The position numbers and the translations under genes were made by a program. The notes beneath the pieces are model-generated. The model searched no databases, was not told the DNA's origin, and saw nothing but the letters and a program-made list of their open reading frames with translations. From assembly GCF_000426365.1 (NCBI RefSeq), contig NZ_KE384525.1:159425-223424 (forward strand): a stretch of 64,000 nucleotides of DNA, given 5' to 3'. Source of the stretch: Arenimonas composti TR7-09 = DSM 18010 (GTDB taxonomy: Bacteria > Pseudomonadota > Gammaproteobacteria > Xanthomonadales > Xanthomonadaceae). Position 1 is the stretch's first letter. Each line of letters opens with the position of its first letter. Of this stretch, positions 44,285-53,836 are shown piece after piece.

Positions 44285-46414
44285 ATGTTCGAAATCCCTT
44301 CCCGCCCCCTCTCTGCCCCGCCCCGGCCGCTGCCGCTCGCGGCCGCCCTCGCCACCGCCCTGCTGCTGGCGCCGCCGGCCCGGGCCGACGACGTCGGCGA
44401 AGGCGGCGACCACCGCCACGACACCCCGGTCGAGCTCGACGCGATCGAAGTCGACGCCTCGCCGCTGCGGCAGCGCCTGGACGCGGTCGCGCGCCCGGTC
44501 GGCGTGCTCGCCGGCGAGGAACTCGATGCGAGTCGTGCCGGCAGCATCGGCGAGACGGTCGCGCGCCTGCCCGGCCTGCAGTCCTCGTTCTTCGGCGCCG
44601 GCGTCGGCCGACCGGTGATCCGCGGCCAGGACGGCGCCCGCGTGCAGGTGCTCAACGGCGGCACCGGCGCCCTCGACGCATCGACGATCAGCGCCGACCA
44701 CGCGGTCGCGATCGAGCCCTTCCTCGCCGACCGCATCGAAGTGCTGAAGGGGCCGGCCTCGCTGCTGTTCGGCAGCGCCGCGATCGGCGGTGCGGTGAAC
44801 GTCGTCGACGGCCGGGTGCCGACCGCGCCGCTCGGCCTGTCCGTCGGCGGCCGCGCCGAGGTCCGCTACGGCAGTGGCGCCGGCCTCGGCGTCGGCGCGC
44901 TGCGCCTGGATGGCGACGCCGGCGCACTGAGCTGGCACGTCGACGGCTTCCGCCGCAGCGCCGGCGATGTCGGCATTCCCGGTCATGCGCTGTCGCCCGG
45001 GCGGATCGCGGAAGAGCTGGCCGAAGGCGAGGATCCGGATCACTTCACCCACGGCCGGCTGCCGAACAGCCGCCTCGCCAGCGACGGCGGCGCGGTAGGC
45101 GCCAGCTGGTTCGGCGAACGCGCCTGGGCCGGTGCCGCGGTTTCGACCTACCGCAGCGATTACGGCATCCCGCCCGGTGCGCATTCGCACGACCCGGACG
45201 ACGACGACGATCACGACGCCGGCCACGACGAACACGATCACGAGGCGCATGCGGTGCGCATCGACCTGCGCCAGCAGCGCCTGGACCTGCGCGGCGGCGT
45301 GCGCGAAGCCGGGCCGCTGCAGGAATTCGCCTGGCGCCTGAGCCGCGGCGACTATCGCCACAACGAGATCGAGGACGGCGTGGTCGGCACCCGTTTCGAG
45401 GCGCGCGGCACCGAGCTGCGCCTGGAAGCGGTGCAGCAGCCGATCGCCGGCTGGCGCGGCGCCTTCGGCCTGCAGGCCGGCGAACGCGACTTCGCGGCGA
45501 TCGGCGACGAGGCCTTCGTGCCGGCGTCGAGCTCACGCGACCTCGGCCTGTTCGTGATGCAGGAACGCGACTTCGGCCGCTTCAAGCTCGAGGTCGGCGG
45601 CCGCCACGAACACGTGCGCATCGATCCCGACGGCGCCCTGCCGGCGCTCGACCGCCACGCCGGCAGCCTCGCACTCGGTGGCCTGTGGAAGTTCAGCGAC
45701 GCGGTGCACCTCGGCCTGAACCTCGACCGCGCCGAACGCGCGCCGGCCGCCGAAGAGCTCTACGCCGCCGGCGCGCACGTCGCCACCGGCAGCTGGGAGC
45801 GTGGCGACCCGGGGCTGCGCAACGAGATCGCGCGCAGCGCCGAACTGTCGCTGCACCTGCACGGCCCGCGCCACGAGGCGACGATCGCCGTCTACCGCAC
45901 GCAGTTCGACGATTTCATCCACCTGCGCGACGGCGGCCGCGAGATCGACGGCCTGCCCGAGCGCCTGTGGGCGCAGGCCGACGCCCGCTTCGCCGGCTGG
46001 GAAGCGGAAGCGCGCTTCGAGCTCGCGGATGTCGCCAGTGGTCTGTGGGAACTGCGGGTGTTCGCCGACGGCGTGCGCGCCCGCCTCGCGAACGGCGAAC
46101 GGCTGCCGCGCATCGCGCCCGGGCGGGTCGGCGCCGACCTCGAATGGCGACGCGGGCCCTGGCGTGCCCGCCTCGGCGCGCTGCGCGTACACGCCCAGGA
46201 CGAGGTCGCTCCCGGCGAATCCCCCACGCCCGGTTACACGCTGATCGACACCGGCGCCGCCTGGCACCACGACGTCGGCGACCTCGGCTGGGAGGTCTTC
46301 GTCGAGGCCCGCAACCTCGGCAACGCCGACGCGCGCGTGCACACCTCGTTCCTGAAGGACTACGCGCCGCTGCCCGGACGCAATGTGGAAATCGGCGTGC
46401 GCGTGCTCTTCTAA
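44285..46414 (+). CDS. znuD: ZnuD-like TonB-dependent outer-membrane receptor
   Basis: 709 residues: signal peptide (about 1-34), a plug domain (PVIRGQDGARVQVLNGG, IEVLKGPASLLFGSAAIGG) and a 22-strand barrel ending in the aromatic VRVLF. A surface loop near residues 298-321 is a His/Asp cluster (HSHDPDDDDD, HDAGHDEHDH), as in zinc receptors of the ZnuD group. TonB-driven zinc uptake is therefore likely. The divergent MerC-domain gene and the zur gene 1.4 kb downstream support this. A REP pair follows. Confidence 0.9.
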   Translation: MFEIPSRPLSAPPRPLPLAAALATALLLAPPARADDVGEGGDHRHDTPVELDAIEVDASPLRQRLDAVARPVGVLAGEELDASRAGSIGETVARLPGLQSSFFGAGVGRPVIRGQDGARVQVLNGGTGALDASTISADHAVAIEPFLADRIEVLKGPASLLFGSAAIGGAVNVVDGRVPTAPLGLSVGGRAEVRYGSGAGLGVGALRLDGDAGALSWHVDGFRRSAGDVGIPGHALSPGRIAEELAEGEDPDHFTHGRLPNSRLASDGGAVGASWFGERAWAGAAVSTYRSDYGIPPGAHSHDPDDDDDHDAGHDEHDHEAHAVRIDLRQQRLDLRGGVREAGPLQEFAWRLSRGDYRHNEIEDGVVGTRFEARGTELRLEAVQQPIAGWRGAFGLQAGERDFAAIGDEAFVPASSSRDLGLFVMQERDFGRFKLEVGGRHEHVRIDPDGALPALDRHAGSLALGGLWKFSDAVHLGLNLDRAERAPAAEELYAAGAHVATGSWERGDPGLRNEIARSAELSLHLHGPRHEATIAVYRTQFDDFIHLRDGGREIDGLPERLWAQADARFAGWEAEARFELADVASGLWELRVFADGVRARLANGERLPRIAPGRVGADLEWRRGPWRARLGALRVHAQDEVAPGESPTPGYTLIDTGAAWHHDVGDLGWEVFVEARNLGNADARVHTSFLKDYAPLPGRNVEIGVRVLF

Positions 46415-46434
46415 CCCGCTGCAGGCCCCCCCCT

Positions 46435-46526
46435 GTAGGAGCGGCTTCAGCCGCGATCACTCGCCCCTCGCGGCAACGCGGCAACCACGCGATCCCGACA
46501 GTGATCGCGGCTGAAGCCGCTCCTAC
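46435..46526. repeat. REP pair, type I, inverted
   Basis: Forward 46435-46457 and inverted 46504-46526, between the convergent znuD-like and M14-type genes. C-tracts and G-tracts flank the outer ends. Confidence 0.95.
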
Positions 46527-46564
46527 GGGGGGTGGGGCGGGAGGGGGGGGAAGAGGAACGGGGG

Positions 46565-47851
46565 TCAGTCGTAGTCGGCGGCTTCCGGCCGCGCTTCCGG
46601 ATCCTCGGCATCTTCCGGCGCCGGCGTCGCCGGCGCGCTCGCGGCTTCTTCCACCGCGCGCTGTTCGCTGGTCTCGGTGCCGAGGTTGTAGGCGGCGTAG
46701 CCGGGCAGCACGGCCTGGTTCTGGGCCATGCCGATCACGCGGCCGGCGACCGGCGCGAGGATGTAGCGCTCGGTATTGGTCACCGGATCGATCACGCGGC
46801 CGAGGCGCTGGCCGGCGATCACCCGCTGGCCGAGTTCGACCTCGCTGATCAGCAGGCCGGCGGAATTCGCGCGGATCCAGCGCGAGTCGAGGAAGATCGG
46901 CGCAGGCTCGACCGACGGCGTGGCATTGGCGAGCACGTGCACGGTGTCGGCATCGGGCGCCGGCAGCATGCCGAGCTTGAGCATCAGCCGGTCGATGGCG
47001 GCCACCGCCTGCGCGATCTCGGCGGGCTCCAGGCGCAGCGGCGCACCGACCTCGAAGGTGACCGCCGGGATGCCGATCTGGGTCGCCGCGGTGCGCAACA
47101 TGCCCTTCGCCCCGGGGCTGTGCAGCACGACCGTGGCGCCGAAGCCGCGGCTGAATTCGATCACCCGCTCGTCGGTGAGGTCGGCGCGCACCTGCGGCAG
47201 GTTGCTGCGGTCGAAACTGCCGGTGTGGAAGTCCACGAGCATGTCGCAGTGGCGGACGATGTCGGTGAAGAAGGCATTGGCGATGCGCGCGGCGATGCTG
47301 CCGTGGCGGCTGCCGGGGAAACTGCGGTTGAGGTCGCGGCGATCGGGCAGATAGCGGGTGCCGCGCGAGTAGCCGAACACGTTGACGATCGGCACGCCGA
47401 TCACCGTGCCCGACAGCCGGCTCGGGTCGACCGCGTGCGCGACCCGGCGCACGATCTCGACACCGTTGATCTCGTCGCCGTGCACGCCGCCGATCAGGCA
47501 GAGTACCGGCCCCGGCAAAGCGCCACGGGTCACCACCACCGGGCTCGGGATCTCGGCATTGCTGATGCCGCCGCCCGGCCGCCATTCCAGCGACACGCGG
47601 GTGCCGGGCACGACCACGCGGTCGAGGATCGCCAGCGGCGTCACCAGCTGTTCCGGCGGTGTTTCCGGCGCCAGCAGGTCGGGACGCGCGAGCCCCGGCG
47701 GCAGTTCGGTGTCGCGGCCGGTCGGGTCGAGCACGCGCGGACGCTCGAGCGGGAAATCCTGCGCCGCCGCGGTCGCGCCGAGCAGCAATGCCGCCAGTGC
47801 GGCGGCGACGCGTCCGGGCACCGGCCGCCGCGGCCTCAGGCTGCGGCGCAT
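46565..47851 (-). CDS. Exported succinylglutamate desuccinylase/aspartoacylase-type hydrolase
   Basis: 428 residues with an Arg-rich, then Leu/Ala-rich signal peptide (about 32 residues). Zinc carboxypeptidase-like (M14) motifs: IGGVHGDEINGVE (HxxE zinc ligands), RRDLNRSFPG (Arg/Asn pair) and VDFHTGSFDR (third His). The C-terminus is an acidic Ala/Pro tail. A zinc amidohydrolase acting in the envelope is likely; the substrate is unknown. ATG 47851 is inside the zur 3' end (16-nt overlap); GTG at 47860 is an alternative. Confidence 0.88.
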   Translation of the reverse strand: MRRSLRPRRPVPGRVAAALAALLLGATAAAQDFPLERPRVLDPTGRDTELPPGLARPDLLAPETPPEQLVTPLAILDRVVVPGTRVSLEWRPGGGISNAEIPSPVVVTRGALPGPVLCLIGGVHGDEINGVEIVRRVAHAVDPSRLSGTVIGVPIVNVFGYSRGTRYLPDRRDLNRSFPGSRHGSIAARIANAFFTDIVRHCDMLVDFHTGSFDRSNLPQVRADLTDERVIEFSRGFGATVVLHSPGAKGMLRTAATQIGIPAVTFEVGAPLRLEPAEIAQAVAAIDRLMLKLGMLPAPDADTVHVLANATPSVEPAPIFLDSRWIRANSAGLLISEVELGQRVIAGQRLGRVIDPVTNTERYILAPVAGRVIGMAQNQAVLPGYAAYNLGTETSEQRAVEEAASAPATPAPEDAEDPEARPEAADYD

Positions 47852-48339
47852 GCGGCGCACAGTCCGTGCACTTCCAGCGTCTGCGCGCGCGGCGAGAAGC
47901 CGAGGGCGCGCGCTTCGCGGTCGAGCATCGCCGGGATCGCCTCGTCCTCCAGTTCCACCGCATTCGCGCAGCGGTCGCAGATCAGGAACGGCACGGAATG
48001 GCGCACGTCCGGATGGTGGCAGCCGACGAAGGCGTTGATCGACGCCAGTCGGTGGATGAAGCCCTGCTCGAGCAGGAAGTCCAGCGCCCGGTAGACCGTC
48101 GGCGGCGCGCTCGAACCGTTCTCGTCCTTCATCCGGTCGAGCAGGTCGTAGGCCTTGACCGGCTTGCCGGCGGCGGCGATCAGGCCGAGCACCTGCGCCC
48201 GCAGCGGGGTCAGGCGCACGCCGCGTTCGGCGCAGGCGCGCTCCACCGCCTGCAGGTAGGCGCCGGCCCCGTGCACGTGGTGCGCGGGATCGGTGCAGGC
48301 CGGGGAATCGGCGGCGGCGGTGCGGCGACGTTCGCTCAT
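47836..48339 (-). CDS. zur: Zinc uptake regulator, Fur family
   Basis: 167 residues. Winged-helix part with GVRLTPLRAQVLGLI and SSAPPTVYRALDFLLEQG, then the dimer domain with HHPDVRHSVPFLICDRC and a C-terminal C..C pair (LCAACAAA). The CDRC plus LCAAC arrangement is the structural zinc site, and the long N-terminal extension with HH is typical of Zur. It should repress the znuD-like and MerC-domain genes when zinc is plentiful. It overlaps the downstream hydrolase gene. Confidence 0.93.
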   Translation of the reverse strand: MSERRRTAAADSPACTDPAHHVHGAGAYLQAVERACAERGVRLTPLRAQVLGLIAAAGKPVKAYDLLDRMKDENGSSAPPTVYRALDFLLEQGFIHRLASINAFVGCHHPDVRHSVPFLICDRCANAVELEDEAIPAMLDREARALGFSPRAQTLEVHGLCAACAAA

Positions 48340-48366
48340 GCCGCTAGCGTCGCCGAAAACCGTCCG

Positions 48367-49761
48367 TCATGCGAGCCGCGACAGCGCGGCATCGATGCGG
48401 CGCAGGGCCTCGTCGCGGCCGGTCAGGTAGACGGTGTGGTCGATCGACGGGCTGACCTGGGTGCCGGTGATCGCGACGCGCAGCGGCTGCGCGATCTTGC
48501 CGAGGCCGATGCCGAGTTCGCCAGCGGTGGCCTGCAGGGCCTCGTGCACGGCTTCCACCGTCCATGTCTCCAGCGCCGCGAGCTTTGCGCGGACCGTGGT
48601 CAGCGGCGCCCGCGCCGCCTCGACCAGGTGCTTCGCGCAGGCCGCGGCGTCGTAATCCGTCAGCGGGCGGTACCAGACCGCGGCCTTTTCGGCCATTTCC
48701 TTCAGCGTCTGCACGCGGTCGCGCAGGGCGATCACGACGTCGGCCGGATCCGGGCCGTTCGCGAGGTCGTAGCCGGCGGCCTGCAGCTGCGGCACGAAAT
48801 GCGCGGCGACCGCCTGCGGATCATCGGTCTTCAGGTAATGCTGGTTGAGCCAGCCGAGCTTGGCCGGGTCGAGACGCGAGGCCTTCTGGTTGACGTCGGT
48901 GATCGCGAACAGCGACTTCAGCTCGTCGACGCTGAAGATCTCCTGGTCGCCGTGGCTCCAGCCCAGGCGTGCGAGGTAGTTCACCAGCGCATGCGGCAGG
49001 TAGCCCTCGTCACGGTAGTTCATGACGTTGGCGGCGCCGTGGCGCTTGCTCAGCTTGGCGCCTTCGGGGTCGAGGATCATCGGCATGTGCGCGAAACGCG
49101 GCACCGGCGCGCCGAGCGCCTCGTAGATGTTGATCTGGCGCGGGGTGTTGTTGACGTGGTCGTCGCCGCGGATCACCTCGGTGATGCCCATGTCGAGATC
49201 GTCGACGACCACCGCGAAGTTGTAGGTCGGCCAGCCGTCGCTGCGGAAGATCACCAGATCGTCGAGCTCGTCGTTGCTCCACTCGATGCGGCCCTTGATC
49301 AGGTCGTCGAACACCACCGTGCCGCCGATCGGGTTCCTGAACCGGATGACGCGGTTCGGGTCGTCGCGCCAGGGCTCGCCGCGGTCGCGGTAGGCGCCGT
49401 TGTAGCGCGGCTTCTCCTTCGCCGCGAGCGCCGCCTCGCGCATCGCCTCCAGTTCTTCCTTCGTCTCGTAGGCGTAGTAGGCCTTGCCCTCGGCGACCAG
49501 GCGTTCGGCGACCTCGCGGTAACGCTCGAGGCGGTCGGTCTGGTAGACCGGGCCCTCGTCGTAATCGAGGCCCAGCCAGTCCATCGCCTCCAGGATCGCG
49601 TCGATCGCCGCCTGGGTGCTGCGCTCGCGGTCGGTGTCCTCGATCCGCAGGATGAACTGGCCGCCCTGGCGGCGGGCCTCCAGCCAGCAGTACAGGGCGG
49701 TGCGGGCGCCGCCGATGTGCAGGAAGCCGGTGGGGCTGGGGGCGAAGCGGGTGCGGGTCAT
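48367..49761 (-). CDS. gltX: Glutamyl-tRNA synthetase
   Basis: 464 residues, normal length for a discriminating bacterial GluRS. The HIGH motif appears as [16 protein letters not shown] (from residue 8) and the KMSKS loop as AKLSKRHG (near 238). The Rossmann, connective and anticodon domains follow in order. It charges tRNA-Glu. The start at 49761 has GGAGAT 7 nt upstream; a longer frame to 49785 lacks a site. It is divergent from a cyclophilin gene across a heptanucleotide repeat. Confidence 0.97.
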   Translation of the reverse strand: MTRTRFAPSPTGFLHIGGARTALYCWLEARRQGGQFILRIEDTDRERSTQAAIDAILEAMDWLGLDYDEGPVYQTDRLERYREVAERLVAEGKAYYAYETKEELEAMREAALAAKEKPRYNGAYRDRGEPWRDDPNRVIRFRNPIGGTVVFDDLIKGRIEWSNDELDDLVIFRSDGWPTYNFAVVVDDLDMGITEVIRGDDHVNNTPRQINIYEALGAPVPRFAHMPMILDPEGAKLSKRHGAANVMNYRDEGYLPHALVNYLARLGWSHGDQEIFSVDELKSLFAITDVNQKASRLDPAKLGWLNQHYLKTDDPQAVAAHFVPQLQAAGYDLANGPDPADVVIALRDRVQTLKEMAEKAAVWYRPLTDYDAAACAKHLVEAARAPLTTVRAKLAALETWTVEAVHEALQATAGELGIGLGKIAQPLRVAITGTQVSPSIDHTVYLTGRDEALRRIDAALSRLA

Positions 49762-49800
49762 GGAGATCTCCGGGAAGCCGCGCATTTTAGCGGCTTCTGC

Positions 49801-49832
49801 ACTACCTCGTACCTCGTACGAACTACGAACTC
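49801..49832 (-). repeat. Heptanucleotide repeat, copy identical to 59928-59959
   Basis: Read on the minus strand: units TTCGTAG, TTCGTAC, GAGGTAC, GAGGTAG. The 32 bp are identical, in opposite orientation, to the locus 10 kb away. It sits between the divergent gltX and cyclophilin starts, in the space where promoters are expected. Confidence 0.85.
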
Positions 49833-49871
49833 CGCTGTTAGGATTTCCGGGTCGTCCCCGCCGGAATCCCC

Positions 49872-50555
49872 GTGCTGCTCCGCATCCTCACCCTGCTCGC
49901 CGGGCTATTCATGCTGCCCGCCTTCGCGACGCCGACGCCGGTGCCGGCGCAGGTCGCTGCAGAGGACGCCGTCTCGACCCCTGCCCCGCCACCGCGGGTG
50001 ATGCTGGTGACGAATCTCGGGGAGATCGTGGTCGAGCTGGATCCGGTGGCGGCGCCGAAGACGGTCGAGAACTTCCTGGCCTATGCGCGCGACGGTCACT
50101 ACAACGGCACGATCTTCCACCGGGTGGTGCCGGGGCTGCTGGTGCAGGCCGGGGGCTTCACCCCCGACCTGCAGCAGAAGCCGACGCGGGCGCCGGTGCC
50201 GAGCGAGGCCGACAACGGTCTCGGCAACCGCCGCGGCACGCTGGCGGCGGCGCGGGAGCGGGGTGCCGCGGATTCGGCGACCGCACAGTTCTTCATCAAC
50301 CTCGCCGACAACCCGCAGTTCGACCGCCGCGCCGGCGACACGCCCTATACCGGCGGCTATGCGGTGTTCGGACGGGTGGTGCTCGGTATGGACGTGATCG
50401 AGCGCATCGCCGCGGTGCCGACCGCGGCGAAGGCGCCGTTCACCGGCTGGGTGCCGGTGACGCCGGTGATCATCGAACGCGTGCAGGTGCTGCCGCCGCC
50501 CGGCAGCGACGACGCCGCACGTGCACCCGCCGCCGCAGGGGAGACGGTGCCGTGA
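49872..50555 (+). CDS. Exported cyclophilin-type peptidylprolyl isomerase
   Basis: 227 residues from a GTG. A signal peptide ([16 protein letters not shown], about 20 residues) precedes the cyclophilin fold: [55 protein letters not shown] and [15 protein letters not shown], close to PpiA. It speeds prolyl isomerisation of periplasmic proteins. A 30-residue Ala/Pro tail follows. The stop overlaps the GTG of lpxH. Confidence 0.93.
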   Translation: MLLRILTLLAGLFMLPAFATPTPVPAQVAAEDAVSTPAPPPRVMLVTNLGEIVVELDPVAAPKTVENFLAYARDGHYNGTIFHRVVPGLLVQAGGFTPDLQQKPTRAPVPSEADNGLGNRRGTLAAARERGAADSATAQFFINLADNPQFDRRAGDTPYTGGYAVFGRVVLGMDVIERIAAVPTAAKAPFTGWVPVTPVIIERVQVLPPPGSDDAARAPAAAGETVP

Positions 50556-51277
50556 GCACGCTGTTCGTCTCCGACCTGCATCTGGATCCGTCGCGCCCGG
50601 CGATCACCGCGGCCTTCCTCGGCCTGCTCGCCAGCGACGCCCGCCCCGCCGAGGCCCTGTACATCCTCGGCGACCTGTTCGAGGCCTGGGTCGGTGACGA
50701 CGACCCCGGCGAGCCCGGCGCCAGCGTTTGCGCGGCCCTGCGCGACTTGGTCGACGCCGGCGTGCCGGTGTGGCTGATGCGCGGCAACCGCGATTTCCTC
50801 TACGGCCAGGGTTTCGCCGAACGCAGCGGCGCCCGCCTGCTGCCCGACCCCTGCGTGATCGACCTGTACGGGCAGCCGACCCTGCTGATGCACGGCGACC
50901 TGCTGTGCAGCGACGACCTCGCCTACCAGGCTTTCCGCCGCCAGGTGCGCGATCCGGCCTGGCAGGCACAGTTCCTCGCCCAGCCGCTGCCGGCCCGGCA
51001 GGCCTTCGCGGCGCAGGCGCGCGCCGCCAGCGCCGCGCACCAGGCGCAGGCGGGGATGGAGACGATCACCGACGTCACCCCGGCAACGGTCGCGGACACG
51101 ATGGCGCGTCACGGTGTTTCGCGGCTGATCCACGGCCACACCCACCGCCCCGGCCTGTTCCCGCTCGAGGTCGGCGGCCGGCCGGCGCTGCGCATCGTGC
51201 TCGGCGACTGGTACGAACAGGGCTCGGTGCTGCATGCCGACGCCGACGGCTTCTCGCTGAGCCGGCTGCCGGTGTAG
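50552..51277 (+). CDS. lpxH: UDP-2,3-diacylglucosamine diphosphatase
   Basis: Lipid A pathway: cleaves UDP-2,3-diacylglucosamine to lipid X and UMP at the inner membrane. 241 residues from a GTG that overlaps the previous stop. Calcineurin-type metal motifs: [32 protein letters not shown] and HGHTHRP. Pairing with a cyclophilin gene is common in gammaproteobacteria (ppiB-lpxH). Confidence 0.96.
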   Translation: MSTLFVSDLHLDPSRPAITAAFLGLLASDARPAEALYILGDLFEAWVGDDDPGEPGASVCAALRDLVDAGVPVWLMRGNRDFLYGQGFAERSGARLLPDPCVIDLYGQPTLLMHGDLLCSDDLAYQAFRRQVRDPAWQAQFLAQPLPARQAFAAQARAASAAHQAQAGMETITDVTPATVADTMARHGVSRLIHGHTHRPGLFPLEVGGRPALRIVLGDWYEQGSVLHADADGFSLSRLPV

Positions 51278-51308
51278 CCGCTGGCCGCGCCGGTCGGCGC
51301 GCGCCGCT

Positions 51309-51650
51309 TCAGGCCTTGCGCACGAACTCCGACTTCAGCTGCATCGGGCCGAAGCCGTCGATCCTGCAGTCGATATCGTGGTCGCCGTCGACGAGGCGGA
51401 TGTTGCGCACCTTGGTGCCGACCTTCACCACCGACGACGAGCCCTTGATCTTCAGGTCCTTCACCAGCGTCACGGTGTCGCCGTCGGCGAGCACGTTGCC
51501 GAAGGCGTCGCGCACGACCGTCGCGGCGTCTTCCGTTTCGGCGGCGGCCTGCGGCGACCACTCGTGCGCGCATTCCGGACAGACGAGCATCGCCCCGTCC
51601 TCGTAGCTGTATCCGGACCCGCACTGCGGGCAGGGGGGCAATCCACTCAT
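51309..51650 (-). CDS. yjdM: YjdM/PhnA family protein
   Basis: 113 residues. An N-terminal zinc ribbon ([13 protein letters not shown], then CPECAHEW) is followed by an SH3-like PhnA domain with [20 protein letters not shown] and [11 protein letters not shown]. Despite the old PhnA name, no phosphonatase activity is shown for this group. The ATG overlaps the stop of the unknown secreted protein gene, forming a short operon. Confidence 0.94.
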   Translation of the reverse strand: MSGLPPCPQCGSGYSYEDGAMLVCPECAHEWSPQAAAETEDAATVVRDAFGNVLADGDTVTLVKDLKIKGSSSVVKVGTKVRNIRLVDGDHDIDCRIDGFGPMQLKSEFVRKA

Positions 51651-52306
51651 GGGTTCTCTTCCCGGTACGACAGGTATTGCTCGGCGTAGAACGCGCGGAT
51701 GAAGTCGAGCTTCTCTTCGTCCGTCCAGTCCTGGTCCCCGAAGCGCGTCCAGACCTCGGCGAAGGCGGCGCTGCGCGAGAAGGCGGCGAAGCGTTCCTCA
51801 CGGTAGGCCTCGAAGGCGGCGCGGTCGAGCGACAGGTACTCGACGACGCGGCCGTGCTCGACGATCAGCAGCTGGTAGTGGTCGAAGGTCGAGCCGTAGC
51901 CCAGGTGCACGTAGTCCACCAGCTCGCCATCGGGGATCAGGATCGCGCCGGAATACCAGTCGGCGACGACCCGCGGCATCGCCGGGAACAGGTCCTCGCG
52001 GATGCTTTGTTGCTGCATCGAAAACTCTTCCGAGCGGCCGCGAACGCGGATCCAGGCGTCGACGAGCACCAGCTGGCCCTCCTCCACGGTCCATTCGGCG
52101 ATGTAGCCGCGCCAGTTGGACGAGGAGATCATCGCCGCCTCCGGCGGCCGCCAGCCCTGCGCCTTGATCCATTCTTCCAGCGGCTCGGTCTGCAGCCAGA
52201 ACTCCTTGCCGTCGAGCCGGATCCGGTCGCCTTCCTGCGCCGTCGCCGCGGCCACGCCCGGCAGCAGCAGGGCCAGCACGAGCAGCCATCGCACCATCGC
52301 GTTCAT
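51647..52306 (-). CDS. Secreted protein of unknown function
   Basis: 219 residues with a signal peptide ([19 protein letters not shown], about 24 residues). I do not recognise the family. The mature protein is acidic and rich in aromatic residues: [19 protein letters not shown] near the start, then [19 protein letters not shown] and [20 protein letters not shown]. An extended beta structure is likely. It lies in an operon with a lipoprotein gene upstream (11-bp gap) and yjdM downstream (4-nt overlap). Confidence 0.78.
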   Translation of the reverse strand: MNAMVRWLLVLALLLPGVAAATAQEGDRIRLDGKEFWLQTEPLEEWIKAQGWRPPEAAMISSSNWRGYIAEWTVEEGQLVLVDAWIRVRGRSEEFSMQQQSIREDLFPAMPRVVADWYSGAILIPDGELVDYVHLGYGSTFDHYQLLIVEHGRVVEYLSLDRAAFEAYREERFAAFSRSAAFAEVWTRFGDQDWTDEEKLDFIRAFYAEQYLSYREENP

Positions 52307-52317
52307 CGTCTACTCCT

Positions 52318-53022
52318 TCAGTCGCGCAGGTGACGCTGCTTGTCGAAACCGCCGACCTCGAACTCGAAGGACGGCGTCAGGTGGCCGCTGGCCGGCAGTT
52401 CGATGCGCACGCGCCCGGCGGCGTCGAGGGCCTCGAGGAAGCGGTCGCGGTCGACGATGAACAGGGCCGGGCCGGTGCCGGTGTCGGCCGGATCGCCGGC
52501 GTAGGTCTGCGGCTCGCCGCCGTCGAAACGGATGCGCAGCCGGCAGGGCGGCCCGCATTTCAGTTCCTTCTGCGCCAGCACCAGGTAGGCGCTGTCGCCC
52601 CAGGACGGATGCCGGCGGAAAATCAGGCGGGCATCGGGGATCGGCGGCGGCGTCTCCGATTCCGGGTCATGGCCGACGCGGCTGTCGAGCGCCGCGGTGA
52701 CCTGCACGCCGCCGCCCTCGACCGGATTGCGCTGGTAGTCCCAGGCGTCGCGCAGGCGGCGCTGCTCGCGCTCGACCTCGGCCTTCGCCTGCACGTCGGC
52801 CAGGGTCTGCCGCATCGTCGCCGCGGCGCGGGTCTCGCCGTGTTTCCTCCGCAGTTCGTCGGCATGGTACTCGGCCAGTTCCCAGTCGCCGTCCTCGCGG
52901 GCGCTGTCGTAGTCGAGCAGCAGCCGGTTCCCGGCCGCCTCGTCGAAGGCGGGATCGGGCGGCGCCTGCGTGCAGGCGGCCAGGGAGAAGGCGAGCACGG
53001 CGAGAGGCAACCAGGGCTTCAT
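52318..53022 (-). CDS. Putative lipoprotein, unknown
   Basis: 234 residues. The signal ends in LAAC (Cys17). A helical region rich in Glu/Arg (about 45-100, ELRRKHGETRAAATMRQ) precedes a beta-rich C-terminal half with RLIFRRHPSWGDSAYLVL and CGPPCRLRIRFDGGE, where two Cys are close together. No family is recognised with confidence. First in a three-gene envelope operon; divergent from the cupin gene with 132 bp between. Confidence 0.78.
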   Translation of the reverse strand: MKPWLPLAVLAFSLAACTQAPPDPAFDEAAGNRLLLDYDSAREDGDWELAEYHADELRRKHGETRAAATMRQTLADVQAKAEVEREQRRLRDAWDYQRNPVEGGGVQVTAALDSRVGHDPESETPPPIPDARLIFRRHPSWGDSAYLVLAQKELKCGPPCRLRIRFDGGEPQTYAGDPADTGTGPALFIVDRDRFLEALDAAGRVRIELPASGHLTPSFEFEVGGFDKQRHLRD

Positions 53023-53154
53023 CCGGATCTCCGGCGGGTTCGGTGGCCCGATTATCGCCGAGGCGACCGCTGCCGCGCCGCCGCCGCGTTGCCCCGGACG
53101 ACGCGCGAGGCCGCGCGCCGCCGCCGGCGCCGGGCCGGCCGAAGGGGAATCGCC

Positions 53155-53541
53155 ATGAAAGTCCTGCCGTTCCTGCTGCTCACCAGCGTCGCCACGCCAC
53201 TGCCTGCGGCCGCCTGCCTGCCGCCCTGGGAAGAGCCGGAACGCGACGGCCTCGACCTCGTCGAAGTCGCCGGCGGCCGCGCGAAGGTCGTGTTCGAGAA
53301 CGCGCGCGTGCGCGTGCTCGAGGTGAACGTCGCCCCCGGCGAGCGCACCGGCGTGCACCGCCACGGCGAGCACCTGGTGGTCTTCCTCGCTCCCGTCGAA
53401 GGCCAGAACATCGGCGTCGATGGCCGGCCCGTGCCCGTCCGCTTCGAGAGCGGCGCCGTGCACTGGGGCGACCCGATCACCCACGACACCGTGAACACCG
53501 GCGCGGCGGCGACGAGGAACCTGATCATCGAACTCAAATGA
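53155..53541 (+). CDS. Exported cupin-domain protein
   Basis: 128 residues with a signal peptide (MKVLPFLLLTSVATPLPAAA). The cupin core follows: VLEVNVAPGERTGVHRHGEH holds the two His of motif 1, and VHWGDPITHDTVNTG is motif 2, so a metal site is plausible. Such small secreted cupins are often binding or isomerase proteins of unknown role. GAAGGGGA lies upstream of the ATG. The downstream region is a patch of repeats and gene debris. Confidence 0.87.
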   Translation: MKVLPFLLLTSVATPLPAAACLPPWEEPERDGLDLVEVAGGRAKVVFENARVRVLEVNVAPGERTGVHRHGEHLVVFLAPVEGQNIGVDGRPVPVRFESGAVHWGDPITHDTVNTGAAATRNLIIELK

Positions 53542-53611
53542 ACGACGAACTACGCCGCACCCCGGCGACGAGGCCGAGCACGATCGCGAGGATGTTGCGG
53601 AAGATCGTCAT
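53534..53611 (-). pseudogene. Possible 5' remnant of a small membrane protein gene
   Basis: From ATG 53611 the minus strand reads MTIFRNILAIVLGLVAG, the start of a typical small membrane protein, then loses hydrophobicity and stops after 25 residues inside the cupin 3' end. A REP and a heptanucleotide repeat lie directly upstream of it. It may be a gene truncated by rearrangement; a real micropeptide is not excluded. Confidence 0.4.
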
Positions 53612-53632
53612 GCGCAGTCCCCTGTGCACCCT

Positions 53633-53655
53633 GTAGGAGCGGCTTCAGCCGCGAT
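53633..53655 (+). repeat. Single REP, type I
   Basis: One forward copy without an inverted partner, 21 bp before a heptanucleotide-repeat locus. Confidence 0.93.
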
Positions 53656-53671
53656 CGCAGCATACGGCCAC

Positions 53672-53836
53672 GAGGCAGAGGTAGCAGCCAGGAGGTAAGA
53701 GGTAGTACAGCGGAGCCCGCGCTTCGCGCGAGGTGGGAGTGCCGCGCATGCCGCGCTCGCGCGCCCCCTGCTTCACTACCTCTTACTTCTTACTTCTTAC
53801 TTCTTACTTCTTATCCCTTACCTCCTACCCCTGCCT
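53672..53836. repeat. Heptanucleotide repeat locus with inverted arms
   Basis: Left arm: GAGGCAGAGGTAGCAGCC and AGGAGGTAAGAGGTAGTA. Right arm read on the minus strand: AGGCAGGGGTAGGAGGTA, AGGGATA, four copies of AGAAGTA, then AGAGGTAGTG. The centre holds GC-rich palindromes. The right arm overlaps the end of the DUF455 gene and contains its TAA stop. Confidence 0.8.

Noticed and set aside
46435..46526. REP pair as a rho-independent terminator
   Set aside because: The hairpin is strong but no T-tract follows; a role in 3'-end stability is possible but termination cannot be claimed.
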